Below, piece after piece: positions 51,318 through 60,096 of a stretch of 64,000 nt of DNA. Every line of letters starts with the position of its first letter. Position 1 is the stretch's first letter. The position numbers were made by a program, and so were the translations under genes. This DNA is from JBFMFR01 sp040752025 (GTDB lineage: Bacteria > Chloroflexota > Anaerolineae > Anaerolineales > UBA4823), in contig JBFMFR010000001.1 in NCBI GenBank assembly GCA_040752025.1, positions 222,706 through 286,705 of the forward strand. The letters run 5' to 3'. The notes beneath the pieces are model-generated. The model was not told the origin of the DNA. It searched no databases and saw only the letters and a list, made by a program, of their open reading frames with translations.

Positions 51318-52514
51318 TTATTCAACTGCTCGTCCACCCTGCTGAAAGACCGATGGTAGCCGTACCGTGAATATCGTCCCATCCCTCGCATCACTGTGGA
51401 CCTCTACACACCCATTTTGGGCATCTACCAGGGATTTTACGATAAATAACCCCAGGCCGGTGCCTCTAATCAGGCTATATTCGGATTTCTCAATCCGATG
51501 GTACAGCATAAATAGATTCTCCATCTCACCCGGCGGGATGCCCCGCCCATTGTCCTGCACCTTCAAAATAGCCCGTTCCTGTTCCTGGCAGGTATGAACC
51601 TTGATTCGCCCATCCTTTGGGGTGTACTTTATGGCGTTGCTCAACAAATTAGCGCAAATCTGCCGCATCCGGGCAGAGTCCGCCAAAGCCCACACAGGTT
51701 CAGCAGATAGATCCACTTCCAAAACTAATCCCTGTCTATATACAAGCTCTTGCACCATCCCAATATTTTCGTTCACCACGGCATTCAGATCGCAACGCTC
51801 CAGGTAGACTGGCAGTCTACCCTGTTCAATCAGATCCAAATCCAGAAAATCGGTGATCAGATGATCGAGGCGGCTCGTCTGTACCTGGATAATCGTGACC
51901 AGTTGAGAAAGTTCATCGGCGCTATCAGACCCCAGGGCATCCTTCAGCAAATCCGTATACCCACGGATAGCGGCCAACGGAGAACGCATATCGTGGGCCG
52001 CCATAGATAAGAAAAGCGATTTCTGGCGATTCAGCTGTTCCAGGCGCTCTTTCGCTCGCACCAACTGCTCCTGAGCCAGGCGCAGCCGGTTACGATCCTG
52101 CACCAGCGCCTGCTCGAGCCGGCCGGTTTGGGAGGTATCTTCAACCAAAAGCAATAACCCTTGCTCTGGCTGCTGTGCATTCAGGGGGATAACTCGCAGG
52201 TCAATGTATTTCACTCCCATACTTCCAGAAAGCCGGTTGACCTGATCCAACTGGTAAGAAGTGAGTTCGCCGCTCAAAATCTTGCGAAGTATGGGTTCGA
52301 CTTCGGCAAACTCGAACAACAACGCGGCCAAGTGCATGCCTTGCTCAACCGGAGGCGCGTCTGGCAGTATTGCATGGAAATCCTCCGACACGTATACTAC
52401 GCGCAAGTCCGGGCCAATCTGCGCGAAAGCCAGGCGATGCGATCCTAGCATTTCTTGAGCTATACGCCCGATCATCCGTTCCGTGGTATTGGCGTACGTT
52501 GTATCATCGTTCAT
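51318..52514 (-). CDS. PAS histidine kinase
   Basis: About 398 residues. A PAS domain at about 30-150 is followed by a coiled coil, HisKA with His in SMAAHDMRSPLAAI, and an intact HATPase domain (NLLSNAIKYTPKDG, DNGRGIPP, GTGLGLFIVK). No membrane helix is present, so it is a soluble sensor. The start is uncertain. ATGs at 52547, 52523 and 52514 are all without ribosome binding sites. TATAAT lies just 7 bp before 52514, so a leaderless start there is attractive. It is paired with the regulator at 50613. Confidence 0.88.
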   Translation of the reverse strand: MNDDTTYANTTERMIGRIAQEMLGSHRLAFAQIGPDLRVVYVSEDFHAILPDAPPVEQGMHLAALLFEFAEVEPILRKILSGELTSYQLDQVNRLSGSMGVKYIDLRVIPLNAQQPEQGLLLLVEDTSQTGRLEQALVQDRNRLRLAQEQLVRAKERLEQLNRQKSLFLSMAAHDMRSPLAAIRGYTDLLKDALGSDSADELSQLVTIIQVQTSRLDHLITDFLDLDLIEQGRLPVYLERCDLNAVVNENIGMVQELVYRQGLVLEVDLSAEPVWALADSARMRQICANLLSNAIKYTPKDGRIKVHTCQEQERAILKVQDNGRGIPPGEMENLFMLYHRIEKSEYSLIRGTGLGLFIVKSLVDAQNGCVEVHSDARDGTIFTVRLPSVFQQGGRAVE

Positions 52515-52573
52515 ATGAGCCATTATAATAGATTTTACGATAGACATATGGCACAGACTGGCTGCATCCCCGG

Positions 52574-54025
52574 CTATGCCAGGCGAGCCGCCAATTCACC
52601 CAACTTCTCAACTGCGCGCTCTGCTCTTTCCGACCAATAGGCTGCACTCAAACGAATAAAATTGCGATACTGCTCGGTTGCTGAGAAAATATAGCCGGGT
52701 GTAATCGTAATGCCGGCTTTCAGCGCCAGTTTATAGAGGGTGAGCGAATCGACTTTATCCGGCAACTGGATCCAAAGTACAAACCCTCCTGAAGGGCGCG
52801 TTACGCGCGTGCCTTCCGGAAAACAACGGGTTATTGCAAGAGACATCCTGCCCACATTCTGCGCGTATTCGCGCCGGATGCGGCGCAGATGGTGATCGTA
52901 GCTGCCTCCGGCCAGGAATTGGGCGATGGCAAGCTGTGGCAGGGTTGCTGTAGAAAAACTCGAAGTGAACCTCAACCACTCGATCTTTTGTTTGTATCTG
53001 CCCGGCGCCACCCAGCCGACCCGCATCCCAGGACACAAATCCTTGGAATACGAAGAACACAATAGCACCAATCCCTTTTGATCGTAAGATTTTGCCAGCG
53101 TGGGCCGCTCTTGCGAAAAGGTCAGCTCACCCAGAGCATTGTTCTCGATCAGTGGGATTTCCTCGCGGGACAACAGCCGGACCAGTTCGCGCTTGTTCTC
53201 GTCCGGAATGCTGCTGCCAAGCGGGTTGTTCGAATTCGAAAGCACGATGCAGGCGCGCACCGGGCGCTGTTTGATCGCAAATTGCAAAGCATCCAGGCTA
53301 ATGCCATAACGCGGATGCGTAGGAATTTCCAGCGCCCGCAGGTCAAGCGATTCCATCACCTGCAAGATGCCGTAATACATGGGGGATTCGATCGCCACGG
53401 TATCTCCCGGGCGGCAGGTGGCGCGCAAGCACAAGTTGATAGCCTCCTGGCACCCTGATGTGGTCACGATGTCATCTGGAGTCAGGTTGCAGCCCGAGGC
53501 AGCCGCGCGCCGGGCAATTTGCACCCGCAGCGGCTCACAACCTGGCGGCATGTCGTATTGGCCCATCTGTTGGCCCCCTCGGCGAGCGATCCTGGCTACG
53601 ATGCGGTAGAGCTTATCCGTTGCTAACAAATCCGGATGCGGGATAGCCGCTCCTAACTGAACCAGCCGGGGGTTGCGCGTATCCTGCAATACCATCATCA
53701 CCAGTTCATGCACGCTCACCTGGGTCGGATCCGGTTCTGGCGAGGATATATCAGGCTCAGGCATACTCGCTGGCAGGTGAGGACGCACATAAAATCCTGA
53801 TTGTGGGCGCGCCTCGATCAAGCCTCGGTCTTCAAGTAGATAATAGGCCTGAAGCACAGTTGAAATGCTCACTCTGTGCTGGCGACTCATTTGACGAACA
53901 GAGGGTATGCGCTCCCCAGGGCGAAACGTGCCCCCCTCGATCATGCGCGCCAGATTCGCCGCCAAACTTTCATATTTCTTCCGGTCTTGTTCAGATATCT
54001 TATCCAGGCGATTCCGATCGGTCAT
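52574..54025 (-). CDS. MocR-type GntR/aminotransferase-fold regulator
   Basis: A 483-residue MocR/PdxR-class regulator. It has a GntR winged helix at about 20-85 (GERIPSVRQMSRQHRVS, LEDRGLIEARPQSGFY) and a fold-type I aminotransferase C-terminal domain with PLP Lys in SSYSKDLCPGMRVGW. These proteins sense PLP or an amino compound and often regulate a divergent gene. Its divergent neighbour region holds the structured RNA and antiporter. Start ATG at 54025 follows AGAGGTGAG. Confidence 0.92.
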   Translation of the reverse strand: MTDRNRLDKISEQDRKKYESLAANLARMIEGGTFRPGERIPSVRQMSRQHRVSISTVLQAYYLLEDRGLIEARPQSGFYVRPHLPASMPEPDISSPEPDPTQVSVHELVMMVLQDTRNPRLVQLGAAIPHPDLLATDKLYRIVARIARRGGQQMGQYDMPPGCEPLRVQIARRAAASGCNLTPDDIVTTSGCQEAINLCLRATCRPGDTVAIESPMYYGILQVMESLDLRALEIPTHPRYGISLDALQFAIKQRPVRACIVLSNSNNPLGSSIPDENKRELVRLLSREEIPLIENNALGELTFSQERPTLAKSYDQKGLVLLCSSYSKDLCPGMRVGWVAPGRYKQKIEWLRFTSSFSTATLPQLAIAQFLAGGSYDHHLRRIRREYAQNVGRMSLAITRCFPEGTRVTRPSGGFVLWIQLPDKVDSLTLYKLALKAGITITPGYIFSATEQYRNFIRLSAAYWSERAERAVEKLGELAARLA

Positions 54026-54049
54026 AACTCACCTCTATGCAGCATTTTC

Positions 54050-54106
54050 CAGTACAATTTGACACAAAATATATCGGTACAGCTCACGGGATTCGAAACT
54101 GTACTG
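54050..54106. promoter_or_regulatory. Possible MocR operator half-sites
   Basis: CAGTACA at 54050-54056 and TGTACTG at 54100-54106 form an inverted pair, and AGTACAATT/ATACAATTGG words recur nearby. MocR-type sites are often paired repeats of this type upstream of their own gene. Low confidence. Confidence 0.3.
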
Positions 54107-54164
54107 AATACAATTGGTATTTTCTGTAACTGTTATTTTAACCGAAATCTGAGATAATACCATC

Positions 54165-54331
54165 TGAGAGCGGCTGTTGCACTACGGCCTCACGAACGGG
54201 AAACCTGGGTATTCCCCTGCGGTCGGGGATACATCAGGCAAAATCTATGAGCCACCCCTCATCGCTGCTTCATTGAGAATGGGTGCAAATGCTATACAAG
54301 ACGAGACAGGTTACGCCTGTCTCGTCTTGTA
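54165..54331 (+). ncRNA. Structured RNA candidate upstream of the antiporter
   Basis: GATAAT at 54153-54158 could serve as a -10, giving a start near 54165. Inside, GGGAA/TTCCC (54198/54212), CCCC/GGGG (54214/54225), CACCC-CTCA/TGAG-GGGTG (54254-54286) and a closing TTGCAC (54177-54182) with GTGCAA (54284-54289) can pair, some alternatively. A 15-bp stem with a 5-base loop ends it (54297-54331). The arrangement suits a small regulatory RNA or a riboswitch-like leader of the antiporter. I do not recognise a known class. Confidence 0.45.
54297..54331 (+). terminator. 15-bp terminator-like stem
   Basis: ACAAGACGAGACAGG (54297-54311) pairs perfectly with CCTGTCTCGTCTTGT (54317-54331) around TTACG. 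It is followed by ATTAACC rather than a run of T. It would end the RNA candidate or attenuate the antiporter. Confidence 0.6.
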
Positions 54332-54436
54332 TTAACCGTTGTGTACCCCATAATACCCCGAATACGGTAGTACAATTGGGCCTGTACCAGACCCGGTTAC
54401 CCTGATAGGGCTTGTTTCTCCATGGGATAGAACATC

Positions 54437-55690
54437 ATGATCATTTATCACCTGCTACAAATTTTTGTAACCTGGTTGATCATCGCGAACCTGGTAGGTA
54501 TCCTCGTCAAAAAGCTGCGTATGCCCTATACTGTCGGCCTGGTGGTAGCCGGAATGCTGCTGGCAATCATCGGGCCCTATCTACGCAGCCAGGCGCAGGT
54601 GATCTCTCCGGAAGACATCCGTACGTTATTGATCCCCAACTTAATCCTGGCGCTCTTCGTGCCACCGCTGGTCTTCGAGGCCGCCTTCCATATCAAGCTC
54701 AAAGAATTACGCTCCGAACTGGGAAAAATCCTGGCTTTCGCCATCCCAGGTGTGATCCTTACGATGCTGCTCGTGGGAACAGCCCTGGCCTGGATCCCAG
54801 AGCTAAGCTGGCCGGCCGCCCTGGTCTTTGGCGCGCTGATCTCTGCAACCGATCCGGTAGCTGTGGTGGCGCTGTTCCGCTCTTTGGGGGCGCCCAAACG
54901 GCTGGTACTCTTACTCGAGGGTGAAAGCCTGTTCAATGATGGCACAGCGATTGTGCTGTTTCACATGATGCTGGCGATCGCGGCTACCGGGGAAGTTCAC
55001 CTGATTAAAAGTTTGTTCGATTTCTTTCGCGTGGCTCTTGGCGGCCTGCTCATTGGTTGGGGCGCTGGGACACTTGCAGCCTTCCTGATCTCACGCGTAA
55101 AAGACGATTTTATCCAAATTTCGTTCAGCCTGATCGCAGCCTATGGCGCCTACCTGGTCAGCGAGCATTTCCACCTGTCAGGCGTGCTGGCAGTCGTCGC
55201 TGCTGGCTTGATTTGCGGGAATGCCAGCTCAACCGCCCTGGCCGAAGACACCCGCAAGAGGCTCCTGGAATTTTGGGATTATGCTGCTTTCCTGGCCAAC
55301 ACCTTTGTCTTTTTAATCATTGGGCTGGTGATTGATTTTAGAGCAATATTGGACAACCTGGGATACAGCTTGCTGGCCATCGCGGCCGTCTTGATCTCGC
55401 GAGCCATTGTGATCTATGGGCTTTCCCGCCTCGCCAAAGGCATCCCGCTCAATTTTCAACACATCCTCAACTGGGGCGGGTTACGCGGCGCAGTCTCCCT
55501 GGCGCTGGCGCTGAGCCTGACGCACGAAGAAGTGGGCTCCAGCCTGGGTTTGTTACAGGCCATGGCTTTCAGCATTGTACTATTTACGCTGCTGGTCCAG
55601 GGCACGAGCATGGCCTCGCTGCTCAAACGGTGCAACCTGATCCAGCCCACGACAGGCACGGAAGCGCCGCCCACCGAGGCGCCAACCTGA
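54437..55690 (+). CDS. CPA1-family Na+/H+ antiporter
   Basis: A 417-residue membrane protein with about 12 helices. CPA1 signature regions are FGALISATDPVAVVALF and GESLFNDGTAIVLFHMM, containing the acidic ion-binding site. It exchanges sodium for protons for pH and salt homeostasis. There is no C-terminal regulatory domain. A detached RCK-type fragment lies 280 bp downstream on the other strand. A possible regulatory RNA precedes it. Confidence 0.9.
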   Translation: MIIYHLLQIFVTWLIIANLVGILVKKLRMPYTVGLVVAGMLLAIIGPYLRSQAQVISPEDIRTLLIPNLILALFVPPLVFEAAFHIKLKELRSELGKILAFAIPGVILTMLLVGTALAWIPELSWPAALVFGALISATDPVAVVALFRSLGAPKRLVLLLEGESLFNDGTAIVLFHMMLAIAATGEVHLIKSLFDFFRVALGGLLIGWGAGTLAAFLISRVKDDFIQISFSLIAAYGAYLVSEHFHLSGVLAVVAAGLICGNASSTALAEDTRKRLLEFWDYAAFLANTFVFLIIGLVIDFRAILDNLGYSLLAIAAVLISRAIVIYGLSRLAKGIPLNFQHILNWGGLRGAVSLALALSLTHEEVGSSLGLLQAMAFSIVLFTLLVQGTSMASLLKRCNLIQPTTGTEAPPTEAPT

Positions 55691-55738
55691 TTGGTAAAAT
55701 CCGACCCAGATACAAAGGCCTTTTTTGCGCCTGGACGC

Positions 55739-55939
55739 TCAGGTCTGATAGGCGATCAACACCACTCCCAATTCCTGTTCCAAAGCTTGCAACTTCTCTA
55801 TCTGCTCATCGCTGAGCGCGGCCATGGGGTAATGCGGCTCCAATGCCAGGATCAAAGTTCCCATAGCGGCTTCCATCTGGCGCAGTTTCTCCAGTCCAGC
55901 TTCATCCAGGGTGGCAATCTTCATTCTTCGGGTTGTCAT
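55739..55939 (-). CDS. Small conserved-looking protein, 66 residues
   Basis: A 66-residue acidic protein with a predicted two-helix pattern (IATLDEAGLEKLRQMEAAMG, LSDEQIEKLQALEQELG). AAAGGG lies 8 bp upstream of its ATG, which supports a real gene. It faces the antiporter stop. The function is not known. Confidence 0.6.
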   Translation of the reverse strand: MTTRRMKIATLDEAGLEKLRQMEAAMGTLILALEPHYPMAALSDEQIEKLQALEQELGVVLIAYQT

Positions 55940-55970
55940 ACTTTTTCCCTTTCACAAACACGAATCCGTT

Positions 55971-56081
55971 TCAATCCAGCGCTTCAAAACGGAGCATGAC
56001 CTCATCGACTTTATCCCTGGGTCCCATGAGAGTCACCTTGTCTCCTAGCTGAAAGCGCAGATAGCCGCGTGAAATATCCAG
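55971..56081 (-). pseudogene. Orphan RCK_C (TrkA-C) domain fragment
   Basis: Between an in-frame TAA and a TGA, 36 codons read like the end of a regulator-of-K+-conductance C-domain (LRFQLGDKVTLMGPRDKVDEV). There is no start codon with a ribosome binding site. It is likely the relic of a cation transporter regulatory domain. Confidence 0.45.
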
Positions 56082-56111
56082 AAATTATAACGAACTATCC
56101 TCCGCCAGGCA

Positions 56112-56140
56112 TTGACAATTTTGTGAAGCGCCTCTAAACT
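56112..56140 (+). promoter_or_regulatory. Promoter of comM, leaderless
   Basis: TTGACA at 56112-56117, a 17-bp spacer and TAAACT at 56135-56140. The start site, about 7 bases past the -10, falls on the A of the ATG at 56147, so the transcript would be leaderless. No ribosome binding site is seen. Confidence 0.65.
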
Positions 56141-56146
56141 TAGCAC

Positions 56147-57682
56147 ATGCTTGCTCGCGTTTTCTCCTGCGCAGTTATCGGATTGGATGGCGTCGTCGTC
56201 GAAGTCGAAGTCGATTTCAGCGATGGATTACCCGCCATAACGATCGTAGGCTTACCCGACGCCGCCGTGCAGGAGAGCCGCGAGCGCGTCCAGGCGGCCA
56301 TCAAGAACGCCGGGCTGTACTTCCCGCGCAAACGCCTGACCGTCAACCTGGCGCCAGCCGCGGTGCGCAAGGAAGGCCCGGCCTACGATTTGCCCATCGC
56401 CCTGGGGGTGCTGGTCGCCACCGGGCAACTGCCGCGCGATTGCCTGGACGGTGCGCTGGTGGTCGGAGAACTCTCGCTGGATGGCCTGGTGCGCCACGTG
56501 CGCGGCGTGCTGCCCATGGCCGCCCTGGCCCGAGCCCAGGGATTTCAACGCATCTACACACCGCCCAGCGACGCCCCCGAAGCGGCCTTGATCCCCGACC
56601 TGGAAGTTATCCCGGTCGTCTCGCTGACCGCCCTGTACGCCCACCTGTCGGACGCCATCCCCATCCCGCCCCAGCCCACCATCCAACCCGAAGACCTGCC
56701 CGCCAGCGTGCAGACCGACTTCGCCGAAATCAAAGGCCAGGAACACGTCAAGCGCGCCCTGGAGGTGGCCGCAGCCGGTGGTCATAACCTGATGATGGTG
56801 GGCCCTCCCGGGGCGGGCAAGACCCTGCTGGCGCGTGCCCTGCCCGGCATCCTGCCGCGCATGAGCATCGATGAAGCCCTGGATGTGACGCGCATCTACT
56901 CGGTCGCCGACCAGCTCCCGCCGGACGTGCCGCTCATCCGCCAACGCCCCTTCCGCTCTCCGCACCACACCATCTCGCACGCCGGGCTGGTGGGCGGCGG
57001 CAACATCCCTCACCCTGGCGAAATCTCGCTGGCCCATCGTGGCGTGCTCTTCCTGGACGAGCTGCCCGAGTTCGGCCTGCGCGTCCTGGAAGTCCTGCGC
57101 CAACCCATCGAAGACAAGATCGTGACCATCTCCCGCGCCCAGGGCACGCTGACTTTCCCCGCTAATTTTCAGCTTGTCGCGGCGATGAACCCCTGCCCGT
57201 GCGGCTACTACGGCGATGCCCTCAAGCAGTGCACCTGCTCCAACGCCACGGTCACCAAGTACCAGAAGCGCATCTCCGGCCCGCTGCTGGACCGCATCGA
57301 CATCCACATCGAAGTGCCGCGCGTCGATTACGAAAAGCTCAGCGACCGCCGCCTGGGCGAGCCGTCCGCGGCCATCCAGGCGCGCGTCGAAGCTGCCCGC
57401 CAGGTGCAAAGGGCGCGTTTCGGGCAGGACCCGGCCGGCCTGGCCCAAGTTGCCTGCAACTCGGATATGCGCCCCGCCGAAGTGCGCCTGCACTGCCAGC
57501 TCGACGAGACCGGGCGCGCCCTGATGAAAACCGCCATGAGCCAGCTCAACCTCTCCGCCCGCGCCTACCACCGCGTGCTAAAGCTATCCCGCACCATCGC
57601 CGACCTGGGCGGCAGCCAGCACATCGGCCCGCAGCACCTGGCCGAGGCGCTGCAATATAGACCGAAGATGGAGATGGGTTAA
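56147..57682 (+). CDS. comM: YifB/ComM-family Mg-chelatase-like ATPase
   Basis: A 511-residue protein with the ComM N-terminal domain (GLDGVVVEVEVDFSDGLPA, IVGLPDAAVQESRERV), Walker A GPPGAGKTLLARALPGIL, Walker B GVLFLDELPEFGL and a C-terminal lid. ComM is a helicase that aids branch migration during natural transformation. Other members are of unknown role. The GC content is high relative to the genes on either side. A 3' relic of the same family lies at 62990. Confidence 0.92.
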   Translation: MLARVFSCAVIGLDGVVVEVEVDFSDGLPAITIVGLPDAAVQESRERVQAAIKNAGLYFPRKRLTVNLAPAAVRKEGPAYDLPIALGVLVATGQLPRDCLDGALVVGELSLDGLVRHVRGVLPMAALARAQGFQRIYTPPSDAPEAALIPDLEVIPVVSLTALYAHLSDAIPIPPQPTIQPEDLPASVQTDFAEIKGQEHVKRALEVAAAGGHNLMMVGPPGAGKTLLARALPGILPRMSIDEALDVTRIYSVADQLPPDVPLIRQRPFRSPHHTISHAGLVGGGNIPHPGEISLAHRGVLFLDELPEFGLRVLEVLRQPIEDKIVTISRAQGTLTFPANFQLVAAMNPCPCGYYGDALKQCTCSNATVTKYQKRISGPLLDRIDIHIEVPRVDYEKLSDRRLGEPSAAIQARVEAARQVQRARFGQDPAGLAQVACNSDMRPAEVRLHCQLDETGRALMKTAMSQLNLSARAYHRVLKLSRTIADLGGSQHIGPQHLAEALQYRPKMEMG

Positions 57683-57710
57683 TTCGGCGCAGTGCTATAA
57701 TAATGATGCT

Positions 57711-57998
57711 ATGGCAGACGAATTCCCGCAAGTATCCTATCGATTGACAGATCATGCGCGGCTAGAAATGGAACGCCGCCAGATCAGCGAGCAGGAGATT
57801 GCCAGGATCCTGGCCACGCCAGAACAGATCCTAAATGTAAGATTGGGCCGCGTAGTTTATCAAGCGCGCACAGAATCTAGCGAACCGCCCAAAACTTACC
57901 TGATTCGCGTATTTTTAGATGTTGACCGGAATCCACCTGAGGTTGTAACAGTTTACCGGACGAGCAAGCTCGAAAAGTATTGGAGCGATGAGAAATGA
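57711..57998 (+). CDS. DUF4258-domain protein, TA-like
   Basis: A 95-residue protein with the DUF4258 pattern (LTDHARLEMERRQISEQEI, YLIRVFLDVD, VVTVYRTSK). Such proteins pair with a short DUF2283 partner, as here, overlapping by 4 bp. TATAAT at 57696-57701 lies 9 bp before the ATG. The pair is AT-richer than the neighbouring genes. A toxin-antitoxin role is plausible but unproven. Confidence 0.75.
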   Translation: MADEFPQVSYRLTDHARLEMERRQISEQEIARILATPEQILNVRLGRVVYQARTESSEPPKTYLIRVFLDVDRNPPEVVTVYRTSKLEKYWSDEK

Positions 57999-58201
57999 AA
58001 ATTATCTATGATCAGGATACTGATTCGCTAACTGTAATTTTTGCAAATACTCCTATTGTTGAGAGCGATGAGGACAAACCTGGCGTCATTTTAGATTACG
58101 ATGCGGCTGGCAACCTGGTATCACTAGAAATTCTGGATGCATCAACGCGCGTCGCCATCCCAACCCAGATCGAATATCAGGTAGCGCCTTTATCGGCATA
58201 A
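57995..58201 (+). CDS. DUF2283-domain protein
   Basis: A 68-residue protein with the DUF2283 core (MKIIYDQDTDSLTVIF, DKPGVILDYDAAGNLVSLEI). It overlaps the DUF4258 gene by 4 bp. Likely the regulatory or antitoxin member of the pair. Confidence 0.78.
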   Translation: MKIIYDQDTDSLTVIFANTPIVESDEDKPGVILDYDAAGNLVSLEILDASTRVAIPTQIEYQVAPLSA

Positions 58202-58460
58202 CCGATGATCGACGCGGAAAGCCGTATTCTGATTGAAACGAAAGTAAACTATTTGAACCGCTGCCATCGCGCATAATGATGGGGTGATACCGTCCATGCA
58301 GGCAAATATACGGCCCGCCAGGGCTCGACTGCGCATTCTGCGGCGTGAAATTCCAACTGGCGGAACAGAAGGATGTGCTCAGGGCGGCGACAGCGAACGC
58401 AGAAAATTTGATGGCGCCGGAGATTCCCATGAACGTTATTTGGAAGGATTACATCAAGTC
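58202..58460. other. Short non-coding gap with possible zinc-ribbon-like relic
   Basis: A plus-strand frame from about 58288 to 58440 reads a CxxC pair (LDCAFCGVKFQLAEQK) followed by ANAENLMAPEIPMN, with no matching start. It may be a decayed gene. A 23-codon frame at 58205-58276 has no support. No convincing gene is present. Confidence 0.35.
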
Positions 58461-59438
58461 ATGGGTCGCATCTCGCTACAGTCTATGTTCAGGTTTCAAC
58501 AACAGCGTAGGATCACGATTACGGTCTTTCTCGCACTCATGTTGGTTATCGGCATGCCAGCCTGCGGCTCTACGCCATTACCTGAACCGCCCATGGCGCT
58601 CGAGCCAGGCCAGGCGGTAGAAGGAGAGGATGTATTTGGGGCATTCTACGCTTATGTACCGATCCCTGTCCCAGAGCATCCCGAAATCCTGGTGTTGGCG
58701 CATGGCACACCCCCAGAAAATGAAACTGCCGAGTCGAACGCCCAATACTACCTTGCCAACTGGATCGACTTCGCCGAAAAACACGGCTTTATCCTGATCG
58801 CTCCGGCTTTCAACCAGGAGGATTTCAGCAGCCGCCAGGGCGACCACGCCTTGAGCGGTTATCGAGGCCTGTTCGGGCGAGAAATTGGCGCAGACGAATG
58901 GGTGCTGCGCCTGGTAAAAGGCTACCAGCAAGCGCTTGGGCTGGCGAGCGAGCCATTCTATTTGTACGGGCATTCAGCCGGGGGGCAGTTTGCCGGGCGC
59001 TTCCTGGTCGCCCATCCTGAGGCCATAAAGAGAGCCGTGATTACTTCTGCCGCCACCTATCCGCAGCCGACCACGCAGGTGGCCTGGCCGTTTGGCATGG
59101 GCGAACTCCACGCAGAGATCGAGTGGGATGCAGAGATCACCAGGCGCGTGGATATTGTGCCCGATCAACAAAAATGGCTGGCCGCCACCCAGGTTCCCCT
59201 GACCGTGATCGTGGGGCTGAACGACACTGCCGAGCTGCCTGCCGCGCTCATTCCCGGGCAAAAAGGGAAGAATCGCTACACCATCGCCCGGAATTGGATC
59301 CGGGATATGGCTGCCTTTGCTGAGGCAAATGGATTAGAGAGCCATTTCAACCTGGAGATCATCCCTGGGCAAGGTCATAGTATGCTCGGTCTTATCTCTT
59401 ACAGCCAAAAAGCTCTGGTTTCCCAATCCGGCGAATAA
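58461..59438 (+). CDS. Secreted alpha/beta-hydrolase, possible lipoprotein
   Basis: A 325-residue protein with a nucleophile elbow YLYGHSAGGQFAG, the acid in VGLNDT and the His in IIPGQGHSML. A signal peptide ends in ALMLVIGMPACGS, with an imperfect lipobox whose Cys could be lipidated. It resembles PHB-depolymerase-like or poly-ester hydrolases. The start at 58461 is a guess: no strong ribosome binding site is present, and longer frames from 58284 and 58404 exist. Confidence 0.72.
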   Translation: MGRISLQSMFRFQQQRRITITVFLALMLVIGMPACGSTPLPEPPMALEPGQAVEGEDVFGAFYAYVPIPVPEHPEILVLAHGTPPENETAESNAQYYLANWIDFAEKHGFILIAPAFNQEDFSSRQGDHALSGYRGLFGREIGADEWVLRLVKGYQQALGLASEPFYLYGHSAGGQFAGRFLVAHPEAIKRAVITSAATYPQPTTQVAWPFGMGELHAEIEWDAEITRRVDIVPDQQKWLAATQVPLTVIVGLNDTAELPAALIPGQKGKNRYTIARNWIRDMAAFAEANGLESHFNLEIIPGQGHSMLGLISYSQKALVSQSGE

Positions 59439-59492
59439 GTTTATCCGCGTAAAAAGATGTAAAATAGCTTCATCGTTCGATCGGAGAGGCAA

Positions 59493-60032
59493 TTGAAAAC
59501 AGACACCGCCTTTTACATAAACAGCCAGGCTTATTCAGTGCGCCGGTTGTCGCTTGCAGACAGTCAGGCAATCCAGGTGCTCCATGACCAATGCCTGGAT
59601 TTCATGCTTCTCGTCGATGTCCATCCGGCAGGCCCAAACGCCGGTGCGGAAGAATTCGAGGATTTACCGCCCGGAAAATCACAGGATGACCACTTCGTAT
59701 TCGGAATTGCTGACCAGCAAGACAATTTGGTCGGTTTGCTGGATGCAGTGCGCGGCTATCCAGATGAAACCACCTGGTGGGTCGGGCTGCTCTTGCTGGC
59801 GCCCGAGGTACGCTCTCAAGGCCTGGGACCCATCGTCTTGCAAGGCTTCAATGAATTCGTGCGGTCAACCGGCGGCCAGGCGGTCATGCTTGGAGTCGTA
59901 GAGCAGAACAGGCGTGCCTACAAGTTCTGGAGCCGGATAGGATTTGATTTCGTACGCGAAACCGAACCGAGGCAGTTTGGCTACAAAACTCAAACCGTGA
60001 TCATCATGCGCCGGCTGCTGCCGCCAACGTAA
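59493..60032 (+). CDS. GNAT-family acetyltransferase
   Basis: A 179-residue acetyltransferase. The acetyl-CoA loop is LAPEVRSQGLGPIVLQGF, and the C-terminal strand is AYKFWSRIGFDFVRE. The TTG start at 59493 has GGAGAGG upstream. The substrate is unknown. Two further GNATs lie downstream in this region. Confidence 0.82.
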   Translation: MKTDTAFYINSQAYSVRRLSLADSQAIQVLHDQCLDFMLLVDVHPAGPNAGAEEFEDLPPGKSQDDHFVFGIADQQDNLVGLLDAVRGYPDETTWWVGLLLLAPEVRSQGLGPIVLQGFNEFVRSTGGQAVMLGVVEQNRRAYKFWSRIGFDFVRETEPRQFGYKTQTVIIMRRLLPPT

Positions 60033-60096
60033 GCGGCCCTACTCCGTTGCAACGACACACCTAACGATGAGTTCACCTGTTTTATAACAGCGCGGT

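Larger units (their letters stand above)
54107..54436. other. Non-coding 5' region between the MocR and antiporter genes
   Basis: No gene is seen in this 330-bp gap. It holds the structured RNA candidate (54165-54331) and, after it, a short segment with AGTACAATTGGGCC near 54370. The antiporter's ribosome binding site is weak (GGGATAG). Confidence 0.5.

Noticed and set aside
54165..54331. 6S RNA, SRP RNA, tmRNA, cobalamin or guanidine riboswitch
   Set aside because: None of the remembered core motifs of these classes is present. I therefore list it only as an unclassified structured RNA.
56252..57571. 439-residue minus-strand frame opposite comM
   Set aside because: Shadow of GC-rich codons; the plus-strand protein has complete Walker motifs.
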